Source: an uncultured Muribaculaceae bacterium (GTDB lineage: Bacteria > Bacteroidota > Bacteroidia > Bacteroidales > Muribaculaceae). Taken from it: DNA of 64,000 nt. Shown here piece by piece: positions 17,234 through 25,040 of this stretch. Made by a program: the position numbers and the translations under genes. Positions within the stretch are counted from its first letter, which is position 1; every line of letters begins with the position of its first letter. Location: the NCBI GenBank assembly GCA_910579305.1, contig CAJTTA010000005.1:24791-88790 (forward strand), read 5' to 3'. The notes below the pieces were generated by a model that saw nothing but the letters and a program-made list of their open reading frames with translations, was not told the origin of the DNA and did not search any database.

Positions 17234-19684
17234 ATGAAAAAGACAGTAACTCTCTTTGCGCCCTGCATGCTTCTTCTTCTTCTCGGCAGTTGCGCAAGCG
17301 AGGACGGCCCCGTGGCAGGCGAAGGGGAGGGCGTGATAGCCCTGCACCTGCGAGCCGATGGTGCAGTGACCGATGCAGTGCCGCTCACCCGGGCCTCGCA
17401 GGCTGCAATGGTGCCGGAGGTAAGCGACCTGGCCCTTTCACTTGTAAAAGCCGACGGCTCCTATTCCAGGCAATGGGCGAGCGCGGCCGATTTCCCTGCC
17501 GATCAACCGTTCGGAATAGGCAGCTATACTATGACAGCCTCCTGGGGTGAACCCGATGACGAGGGCTTTGACAAGCCGTATTATTTCGGCGAGACCGAAG
17601 TGACTGTGGAGGAAGGAAAGACTACCGAGGTCAACCTCACTGCATCGCTCGCCAATACTATGGTGAGCATATCCTATACAGATGCATTCCGTAATTATTT
17701 TACTCAGTACAGCTCGCAGGTGCACTCTGCCGGAGGCGACTTCATCGCCTTCCTTGCCGACGAGACCCGCCCTGCTTATCTGCGTCCCGGCACAGTCACG
17801 GTGACCATCAATATCACCAAGCCCAACGGCGTGAGCGCCACGATACAGCCCGCAGAATTTGAGGCTCTCGCCCGCCATCATTATCATGTCACTCTCGATG
17901 TGAACAATGGAGAGACCGGCGAAGCCCAGCTTGCCGTGATATTTGATGACTCCGTGGTGAGTGAGGACGTGACAGTAGATCTCTCCGACGACATCCTTTC
18001 GGCTCCGGCTCCCGTAGTCAAGGCAGGCGGCTTCACGCCCGGCACAGTCTATGAGGCACTCGAGCTTTCACCGGCATCCGGCCCGCTCACTATGACTCTC
18101 GCAGCTGCCGGAGGACTACGCAGCGTCACGCTCACCACTCAGAGCCGCCCGCTGCTTGACAAGGGCTTTCCGGCTGAAATCAACCTCATGGCGGCCAATC
18201 CCTCGCAGCAGGCCCTGTTGCGCCAGCTCGGCCTTGATGTGAAGGGCCTGTGGGGAGTGACCGACAAAATGGCGATTGTCGATTTCACAAACGTATTCAG
18301 CAGCATATCAGGAAGCGGCAGCCACTCATTTGCCCTTGTGGTGAAGGATAAGCTCGGCAAGGTGAACGAGCCGTTGATTCTTGAAGCCACTACCGAGGGG
18401 GTGACCATGAATGTGGCCACGGCTCCATCGGCAGCCATAAATGCCTCGGAGGCAACAATGGGCATTACCTCCAATGTGCCTCTCGACAACGGCAATATCA
18501 CGATTGAAGGCTATCACTTCGGCACATGGACTCCTCTCAAGCTTGCATCGGCGCAAGTGGCGGCAGTCTCCCGCCATCGTGCCCCGGCTGAAGCAAAGAC
18601 CTATAACGTAAGCTTCTCAATACCCTCCGAACCATCCGATCTTCCGGTACGTGTAATGTACAAAGGGGTAGAGAAGGCCTCCTCCTCCGTTGCCAAGACC
18701 GGTGTGCTCCTGCAGCTGGAGAGCGAGAACAATGTCTTCGCCACTCATGCCACCTTCAAGGTGATACACAACCCCAAGCTCTCTCTCGACGCCATAACAT
18801 ATCAAGTGGCCGAAGGCTCTGCCGGCGACTTTGTCTCGATGAGCGGCATAAGCCTGGATGCGGCCAACGACCGAGTGACCATAAAAGGTCTCAAGGCCGG
18901 CACCGGCTACACGGTGCGTGCCACTGACGGCTCTGCTGCCGGAGCGCTCGGAAGCGTCGCCGTAACTACAGAGAAGAATCTTCAGCTCCCCAATGCAGGC
19001 ATGGATGACTGGTATAATAAGTCCGGACAGTCAAATTGGTCTACTTATTTCTGCGGTACAGATGAGGCTGGCGCAGTGTGGGGGACTAACAATCCGATGA
19101 CCGCTTCCCAGGGAGGAAACTTTGCATACTGTCGCATATCGGGCTCGATACCTACTCCCGACAAACGTTCCGGCCAGTATGCAGCCCTGATACGCACAGT
19201 GGGTTGGGGATCAGGAAACACAGCGATAGGCTCGATGAAAGGAGTGTGCAAGTACACTGATTTCGGGCTTCTCCATCTCGGTGCGTCACGCAGCTCACGA
19301 GAAGACAGCTATGAGGGAGCGGGATATGCTTTCGCTTCCCGACCCTCTTCATTTTCTTTCTACTATAAGTATGCGCCAAAGAACGCCTCTGATACCGGCA
19401 TAGCATATGTGTATGTATACGATGCTTCAGGCCGGGTCATAGCTTCTGGAGAGAAGACTCTCGGCAAGGCTGATGCCTACACACAGGTGAGCATACCGCT
19501 CGCCTATGCCTATGCCGCACCCAAGGCTGCCAAAGTATATGTGAAATTCATGTCGAGCTGGCAGGATGAGTTCCTTGAGAAAACATCTGACAATTTTACT
19601 CCTCCTGCCTTCGGCGGCAACTTCGGCAAGGCCACTTACATGGGGTCGCAACTATATATAGATGATCTCTCTTTCGAATATTAA
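17234..19684 (+). CDS. DUF4493/PCMD surface lipoprotein A
   Basis: An 816-residue lipoprotein, first gene of a six-gene locus. The signal peptide ends LLLGSC with the lipidated Cys at 20, followed by ASEDG, acidic as in Bacteroidota lipoproteins sent to the cell surface. Residues about 30-260 match the DUF4493 pattern: a beta-rich module with IGSYTMTASWG, KPYYFGETEVTVEEGKTTEV and ANTMVSISYTDAF. Several beta-sandwich regions follow, including a fibronectin III-like one (about 510-583, ending AGTGYTVRATDGSAAG). The C-terminal part from 585 (LPNAGMDDWY to IDDLSFEY) has the PCMD (putative carbohydrate metabolism) layout, a jelly-roll type associated with glycan binding. There is no catalytic motif I can name. 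Binding of glycan or matrix at the surface is inference. Confidence 0.8.
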   Translation: MKKTVTLFAPCMLLLLLGSCASEDGPVAGEGEGVIALHLRADGAVTDAVPLTRASQAAMVPEVSDLALSLVKADGSYSRQWASAADFPADQPFGIGSYTMTASWGEPDDEGFDKPYYFGETEVTVEEGKTTEVNLTASLANTMVSISYTDAFRNYFTQYSSQVHSAGGDFIAFLADETRPAYLRPGTVTVTINITKPNGVSATIQPAEFEALARHHYHVTLDVNNGETGEAQLAVIFDDSVVSEDVTVDLSDDILSAPAPVVKAGGFTPGTVYEALELSPASGPLTMTLAAAGGLRSVTLTTQSRPLLDKGFPAEINLMAANPSQQALLRQLGLDVKGLWGVTDKMAIVDFTNVFSSISGSGSHSFALVVKDKLGKVNEPLILEATTEGVTMNVATAPSAAINASEATMGITSNVPLDNGNITIEGYHFGTWTPLKLASAQVAAVSRHRAPAEAKTYNVSFSIPSEPSDLPVRVMYKGVEKASSSVAKTGVLLQLESENNVFATHATFKVIHNPKLSLDAITYQVAEGSAGDFVSMSGISLDAANDRVTIKGLKAGTGYTVRATDGSAAGALGSVAVTTEKNLQLPNAGMDDWYNKSGQSNWSTYFCGTDEAGAVWGTNNPMTASQGGNFAYCRISGSIPTPDKRSGQYAALIRTVGWGSGNTAIGSMKGVCKYTDFGLLHLGASRSSREDSYEGAGYAFASRPSSFSFYYKYAPKNASDTGIAYVYVYDASGRVIASGEKTLGKADAYTQVSIPLAYAYAAPKAAKVYVKFMSSWQDEFLEKTSDNFTPPAFGGNFGKATYMGSQLYIDDLSFEY

Positions 19685-19712
19685 TTCTTCTAAAATCAAG
19701 ACACACAGAGTA

Positions 19713-20999
19713 ATGAAAAAGATATTCAGCATATTCTCCCTTCTGCTGGCCGTGATCGTGCTGCTTCCGGCATGCAGCAAGGATGATCCGTTTGTACGGG
19801 AGGAAGAGAGCGCGGCCCGAGGCACAGTCTCTTTCAAGAAGATGAGTGTGGATGTCAATACGGGCGAAAATGTGATCACCCGTTCCGCTTCGCCCGATGT
19901 CAGCACGTTCATCGTGGAAGTGTCAGGCACCAACGGCAAGACCTATTATAACGGCACGCTGGCTGACATGCCTGAGATACTGTCACTGCCCGTGGCCACG
20001 GGCTACACGGTGACAGTGCATAGCGCCGAGAATCCCGCTGCGGCATGGGAGTCGCCCTATTATGAAGGAACGCAGACGTTTGACATCGCGGAAAACGAGG
20101 TGACCTACATCGACCCCGTGGTGTGCAGGCTGGCCAATGTGAAAGTGACAATAAAATTTGACAATGATCTTCTCCCATACATGGAAGAAGACTGCAAGGT
20201 CACTGTAGTGACCGGCTCGGGCGCCTCCCTCGTGTTTGGCAAGGACGAGACCCGCCCCGGCTTCTTCAAGTATGAAGAAGCCGACGGGGAGGCCACGCTT
20301 GTGGCTACCTTCACCGGCACTGTCGATGAGAATTATGAGAATAATTTCCGCACATACACCCGCGTCGCTCCCGGCAACCACTACATAATCACCTATCGCC
20401 TGCATGGAGCAGAGCCGGATGTGCCTGAACAGAACGGCATGATAACCCCCGGAATTGTCGTGGACTCGGAGGTGACCCGCGAGAACCTCACTGTGAATGT
20501 GGATGATGAGGATCAGATACTTCCCGATAATGACCGTCCCGTGCAGGGTGGCGAGGATCCCGGCCCCGGCCCTGATCCGGGTGAAGACCGTGAGGCCCCC
20601 TCGCTCACGCTCTATCCGGAAAGCATGAGCTGGACTGCGCCGAACAGGCTCCCGGCCGACAATATAGTGCGTGTGACCGTACATTCCGACCATTCCGCAG
20701 GACTCACAGGCTTCACCGTGGATATTGACTCCGACACTCTCACGGAAGAAGTCTTGGAGGGAGTGATGCTCCGTAAGCATCTCGACCTTGTCAATCCCGG
20801 CGACCTTGAGTCAGCGCTCAGAGACAGCCTCCACTTCCCGGTGAAGAGCGATATTACGGGCAAGACCGATCTCACTCTCGATATATCGGAATTCACCCCG
20901 CTGCTCGGCATATACGGTGCAGGCACCCACAAGTTCACCATCACAGTCACCGACGGCTACGGCACCACTGTAAGAACTCTCACCATCATAACAGAGTAA
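19713..20999 (+). CDS. DUF4493 surface lipoprotein B
   Basis: A 428-residue lipoprotein. The frame opens at 19662, but ATG 19713 (MKKIFSIFS) starts a clean lipoprotein signal ending LLPAC, Cys at 21, followed by SKDDP, an acidic export-type tail. Residues about 30-260 are a second DUF4493 module (ESPYYEGTQTFDIAENEVTY, CRLANVKVTIKFDNDLLPYM). A Pro/Gly/Asp linker (about 275-300, GEDPGPGPDPGEDREAP) leads to a C-terminal beta-sandwich with an Ig-like ending THKFTITVTDGYGTTVRTLT. Unlike A and C it has no PCMD part. The gene lies 28 bp after A, and the next gene starts 4 bp after its stop. Possibly a shorter subunit of the same surface assembly (inference). Confidence 0.78.
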   Translation: MKKIFSIFSLLLAVIVLLPACSKDDPFVREEESAARGTVSFKKMSVDVNTGENVITRSASPDVSTFIVEVSGTNGKTYYNGTLADMPEILSLPVATGYTVTVHSAENPAAAWESPYYEGTQTFDIAENEVTYIDPVVCRLANVKVTIKFDNDLLPYMEEDCKVTVVTGSGASLVFGKDETRPGFFKYEEADGEATLVATFTGTVDENYENNFRTYTRVAPGNHYIITYRLHGAEPDVPEQNGMITPGIVVDSEVTRENLTVNVDDEDQILPDNDRPVQGGEDPGPGPDPGEDREAPSLTLYPESMSWTAPNRLPADNIVRVTVHSDHSAGLTGFTVDIDSDTLTEEVLEGVMLRKHLDLVNPGDLESALRDSLHFPVKSDITGKTDLTLDISEFTPLLGIYGAGTHKFTITVTDGYGTTVRTLTIITE

Positions 21000-21003
21000 T
21001 GCC

Positions 21004-23133
21004 ATGACAAGAAATAAGATCAATCATACATGCGCGCTGCTCATGATCGGAGCGGCCGCTGCGGGAGTTCTCTCCTCTTGCCAGAGCGATGACACTCTTG
21101 GCGAAGGTGAGGGCCGTCTTCAGTTGCGAATGGAAGTGAACGCCACACTCACCCGTTCCACTCCCGATAACGTGCAGGAATTGCGAGACGGATGCACTGT
21201 GTATCTCAGCTCATCGAAGGGGCTCATATATAAATTCAACGGTGTGGACAATGTGCCTGCCACAATCCCTCTCAAGAGCGGACATTATGTGGCCGAGGCA
21301 TGGACAGGCGACTCCGTGAGCGCAAGCTTTGACAAGAAGTTCTACCGCGGCTACGAGCCGTTTGACATACAGAAAGGGGAGACAACTCCCGTGACTGTAG
21401 ACTGCCATATAGCCAATGTCGTGGCAGCCGTCTCATCGGATGAATCGGTGGCCGGAGTGCTCCGGGACTACACTGTGACCGTTGGCCACACGCGGGCTTC
21501 TCTTGAATTCACCTCGGATATGGACGCTTCCGTGCGCGGTTACTTCATGATGCCTGACGATGACACGGAACTCACGTGGACTATCGAGGGCACCGACCTC
21601 TCAGGAAGTTCCTTCCGCAAGGAGGGCGTGATAACCGGTGTGGAAAGAGCCCATGAATATACCATCAATCTCAAGCACACGCAAGGAGAGACTGATCCGT
21701 TCGGCGGAGGCCTCATCACTGTGACCATTGATGACCATTGCCTCGTGGTAGAGGATGTAGTGACCATAACCGGCGCGCCGTCAATAACCGGCGTGGGTTT
21801 CGACCTTAATGCAGGCCTGGCCGGCGAGCCGGGCAAGTTTGAGCGCCGCAGCCTCTATGTGGAGGCCATAGGCTCCATCACATCCATGAAGGTGCATGCC
21901 GACAATGCCGCTGCCATGGGGCTGCCGGCATCGGATTTCGACTTCATTACAATGGATGATGCCCAACGCGCACAGATGGCTTTGGCCGGCCTTTCCTGCG
22001 AGTATGCCGAAGCCGAAGGCCGTGCGAGCGCGCGCCTCTTCATGGAGGCAGCCATGCTCAATGCCCTTCCCGAAGGCGCATATCCTGTCACCCTCACGGC
22101 TGTAGACTCGCAGGGCAAGCGCAGAGAGCGCACTCTGCTCATTCAGGTCACCAACTCCGATGTGAAACTCACGGCCACCCCCTGGCAGGAGATATATGCC
22201 ACCCGTGCCACTCTCCATGGAGAGATTACTAAGGAATCGGCCCAGTCGCCCGGATTCCGCTACCGTGTGAGCGGCACATCCGACTGGACTGAGGTTACGG
22301 CCGTTGCCTCCGGCTCCGGCTTCTCGGCCACGATAACCGGCCTGCTTCCCGGCACCACCTATGAGTATCAGGCAAAGAGCGCGATGCACGTCAACACGTC
22401 TTCCATGGAATTCACCACCGAGAGCATCTTCACGCTGCCCAATGCCGGATTTGAGGAATGGTGCACACCGGGCAAGGTGCTTCTCCCTGCGGCAGATGCC
22501 TCATCATTATGGTGGGACAGCGGCAACCATGGCTCATCCTCTATGGGCAAGCAGGTGACCACCAATAATTCCACGGTGAAGCATTCGGGCAATTACTCGG
22601 CTCTGCTCAAGAGTCAGTTCGTGGGACTTGGCTCAATAGGCAAATTTGCCGCCGGCAATCTTTTTGCCGGTACGTTTGATGGCCTTAACGGTCTTAACGG
22701 CAAGCTTACTTTCGGCCGCCCCTTCAACGGCTCGCGCCCGGCCCGCCTCACAGGCTATGCCTATTACAAGCCTGCCGTGGTAGAGTATTCGGAGTCAGGC
22801 TCCGCACTTGCCAAGGGAGATATGGATCAGGGCATAATCTATGTGGCCCTCACCACAAGGTCAGTCTCCATAGATACATCCGATAAGAATACGTTGTTCT
22901 CCCCGACGGCCGATTATGTAGTGGCTTACGGCGAGATGGTATTCACGGAAGAATATGGCTCGGCGTCCGGCATGCGCAAGTTTGAGATCGAGTTGAAATA
23001 CAATGATCTCTCCGCCCTGTCACGCGCACAGCTTTCCACTCTGGTGCTCACCGCTTCCGCTTCACGCTATGGCGACTATTTCTCAGGCGGCAAGTCAGAG
23101 CTTTATATCGATGACCTGGAACTTGAATACTGA
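21004..23133 (+). CDS. DUF4493/PCMD surface lipoprotein C
   Basis: A 709-residue lipoprotein built like A. The signal ends VLSSC, Cys at 26, followed by QSDDT. Residues about 35-250 are the DUF4493 module (KFYRGYEPFDIQKGETTPVT, CHIANVVAAVSSDES). There is a middle beta-sandwich (about 260-385) and a fibronectin III-like module (about 390-475, ATRATLHGEITKES to LPGTTYEYQAKS). The PCMD module starts at 478 (LPNAGFEEWC), with WWDSGNHGSSSMG, KFAAGNLFAGTFDG and RYGDYFSGGKSELYIDDLELEY. The last part is clearly paralogous to the end of protein F. It starts 4 bp after B, so it is surely in the same transcript. Catalysis is not indicated; glycan or peptide binding is a guess from the fold. Confidence 0.8.
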   Translation: MTRNKINHTCALLMIGAAAAGVLSSCQSDDTLGEGEGRLQLRMEVNATLTRSTPDNVQELRDGCTVYLSSSKGLIYKFNGVDNVPATIPLKSGHYVAEAWTGDSVSASFDKKFYRGYEPFDIQKGETTPVTVDCHIANVVAAVSSDESVAGVLRDYTVTVGHTRASLEFTSDMDASVRGYFMMPDDDTELTWTIEGTDLSGSSFRKEGVITGVERAHEYTINLKHTQGETDPFGGGLITVTIDDHCLVVEDVVTITGAPSITGVGFDLNAGLAGEPGKFERRSLYVEAIGSITSMKVHADNAAAMGLPASDFDFITMDDAQRAQMALAGLSCEYAEAEGRASARLFMEAAMLNALPEGAYPVTLTAVDSQGKRRERTLLIQVTNSDVKLTATPWQEIYATRATLHGEITKESAQSPGFRYRVSGTSDWTEVTAVASGSGFSATITGLLPGTTYEYQAKSAMHVNTSSMEFTTESIFTLPNAGFEEWCTPGKVLLPAADASSLWWDSGNHGSSSMGKQVTTNNSTVKHSGNYSALLKSQFVGLGSIGKFAAGNLFAGTFDGLNGLNGKLTFGRPFNGSRPARLTGYAYYKPAVVEYSESGSALAKGDMDQGIIYVALTTRSVSIDTSDKNTLFSPTADYVVAYGEMVFTEEYGSASGMRKFEIELKYNDLSALSRAQLSTLVLTASASRYGDYFSGGKSELYIDDLELEY

Positions 23134-23165
23134 TTCGGGCTCAAGGCTATAAATCATACTTTTTG

Positions 23166-24056
23166 ATGACAAGAATAACCCTGTCATTGACAGCACTGCT
23201 GGCGCCGGCTCTCCTGCTTGGAGTGCCGGCCCCGGCCATGCTGTCAACCGAGGCTGCCGCAGCCTCTATATATGCCGGGCAGGCCATGACAGGCCACTCG
23301 GCATCCAGTGTGCTCTCACCCGACTCGATTGCCATTGACCCATGCCCGGAGCCGGCAGACTCCCTGCAGGCTGCTCCGCAGGAGGTGCCCGAATTCAAGC
23401 GCAAGCTTGAGAGCACAGTCTTCATTCCCAAGGGTCAATGGGCCGCAGGCGTGAGTGTAAATTATTCTCAGACTACGCAGAATGACTATGCTTTCCTCAT
23501 TCTTGAGCATCTGAGTGGCGACACATATAGCTTCAAGGTAAGCCCGATGCTTGTGTATTTTGTGCATGATGATCTTGGCATAGGTGGCCGCTTCGCTTAT
23601 TCACGCTCGCTCACCAAGCTTGAGAATGCCGACATAGTGCTTGACTCCGAGACCTCCTATGGAGTGGAAGACTTCTATCGCCTGTCGCATAGTTTCTCGG
23701 CCATGGCCATAATGCGAAACTATTTCTCTATAGGCACGAGCAAGCGCTTCGGCCTCTTCAATGAGCTTCAGCTTGAATTCGGCGGAGGTCAGAGCAAGCT
23801 CATGAAAGGGCGCAGCACAGAGCTTACGGGAGCCTATGAGACTAATTTCCACTTCAATGTAGGCTTGGCCCCGGGCATATGCGTTTTCCTCAATAACTAC
23901 TCTGCCATGGAAATCAACGTGGGTGTGTTAGGCTTCGGCCTGACAAAGACCAAGCAGATCAACGACAGAATCTATGAGAGCCACCGCAAGCATTCAAGTG
24001 CCAATTTCCGTATTAACCTTTTCTCAATCATGTTCGGCATGACATTCTATCTATGA
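23166..24056 (+). CDS. Outer-membrane beta-barrel candidate D (paralogue of E)
   Basis: A 296-residue exported protein. ATG 23166 is used in place of the TTG one codon earlier. After a signal peptide and a Ser/Ala/Pro-rich spacer (to about 75), the body starts TVFIPKGQWAAGVSVNYSQT and continues with alternating amphipathic strands separated by short turns (YSFKVSPMLVYFVHDDLGIGGRF, NYFSIGTSKRFGLFNELQLEFGGGQ). It ends in FRINLFSIMFGMTFYL, a terminal aromatic barrel strand. This suggests an outer-membrane barrel of roughly 10-12 strands. It is a diverged copy of the next gene and overlaps it by 4 bp (ATGA). I do not recognise a named family. It may anchor or export the lipoproteins of the locus (inference). 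Confidence 0.72.
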   Translation: MTRITLSLTALLAPALLLGVPAPAMLSTEAAAASIYAGQAMTGHSASSVLSPDSIAIDPCPEPADSLQAAPQEVPEFKRKLESTVFIPKGQWAAGVSVNYSQTTQNDYAFLILEHLSGDTYSFKVSPMLVYFVHDDLGIGGRFAYSRSLTKLENADIVLDSETSYGVEDFYRLSHSFSAMAIMRNYFSIGTSKRFGLFNELQLEFGGGQSKLMKGRSTELTGAYETNFHFNVGLAPGICVFLNNYSAMEINVGVLGFGLTKTKQINDRIYESHRKHSSANFRINLFSIMFGMTFYL

Positions 24057-25030
24057 AGCAAGTATTGTCATTTATGGGAAAAGTATGGCCGGCGTTCCTC
24101 TGTGTGATGTGTGGCGTGCTGTGTGTGTCGGCCCGGGAATCGGTTGCCGACTCCCTCTCATGTGCTCCCCGCGGGCAATACATATGGGTGCCCGACTCTT
24201 TAGTGAGAGATGTCAAAGGAGTGATAAAGGGCGATGTCGAGGTGCGTTACCACGACCCGGATCCCTCCTGCGACTTTGTGGTGGTGCGAGGCGACACAGT
24301 GAGCCAGGTGCTACGCTCCCGCAATCTCGGCAGATATGACCGCGGGCTTTTCAATTATCTGTTCATCCCCAAGGGGGGATGGCAAGTGGGCATCACCGCG
24401 AGCTATGGTCAGTTCAGCGCCTCCGACCTCCGTCTTCTCGATCTCATAGGAGATCTTGATTTCGGCATGTCGGCCTTTTCTGTGAAACCTTACATAAGTT
24501 ATGCCGTGCGCAACAACATTCTTGTGGGTCTGCGCTTCGGCTACACGAGTGCCAAGGGGAATATCGACAACATGGACGTGGACTTTGATGAAGACCTTAA
24601 TTTCAGTCTGCGCGACGTCCGTTACCGCAACGAGTCCTATTCCTCGGCCTTTTTCGTGCGTCAGTACATAGGCCTGTCACGTGCCGGACGCTTCGGTGTC
24701 TTCAACGAGATGGAGCTTGCCTTCTCCTCAGGCAACAGCGACTTCAGGCGCATGTATGACGGCGCTCCCAAGAGCACGCACACCACATTCATGGAGGCCA
24801 AGCTGAATTTCTCTCCCGGTCTCACAGTGTTTATAATGGAGAATACGAGCTTCAATGTCTCGCTCGGTGTCTTCGGCTTCTATCTGCGCAACGAGAAGCA
24901 ACGTTCCTATATGCTTAATCCGGAAGACGCCGAGAAGCATCCCGATGAGACTGCCAATCGCTTTACGTCGGGCGCTTCGTTCCGCTTCAATATCTTTAAT
25001 ATTAACTTCGGCCTCGGTATCCATTTCTGA
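24053..25030 (+). CDS. Outer-membrane beta-barrel candidate E (paralogue of D)
   Basis: A 325-residue exported protein whose signal peptide ends near VLCVSA (about 27). A longer N-terminal periplasmic part (about 28-105, YIWVPDSLVRDVKGVIKGDV) precedes the barrel region, which opens LFIPKGGWQVGITASYGQFS and runs in register with D: SVKPYISYAVRNNILVGLRF, VRQYIGLSRAGRFGVFNEME, LNFSPGLTVFIMENTSFNVS and the final FRFNIFNINFGLGIHF. The C-terminal aromatic residue fits recognition by the BAM machine. Start-stop overlap with D and a 10-bp gap to F place it inside the locus. Function unknown; the barrel call is from strand pattern only. Confidence 0.72.
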   Translation: MKQVLSFMGKVWPAFLCVMCGVLCVSARESVADSLSCAPRGQYIWVPDSLVRDVKGVIKGDVEVRYHDPDPSCDFVVVRGDTVSQVLRSRNLGRYDRGLFNYLFIPKGGWQVGITASYGQFSASDLRLLDLIGDLDFGMSAFSVKPYISYAVRNNILVGLRFGYTSAKGNIDNMDVDFDEDLNFSLRDVRYRNESYSSAFFVRQYIGLSRAGRFGVFNEMELAFSSGNSDFRRMYDGAPKSTHTTFMEAKLNFSPGLTVFIMENTSFNVSLGVFGFYLRNEKQRSYMLNPEDAEKHPDETANRFTSGASFRFNIFNINFGLGIHF

Positions 25031-25040
25031 CCCTCCTCCT

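Noticed and set aside
24855..25040. A 62-residue N-terminal extension of lipoprotein F
   Set aside because: It lies inside the barrel gene E in another frame; a proper lipoprotein signal starts at 25041, 10 bp after the E stop.
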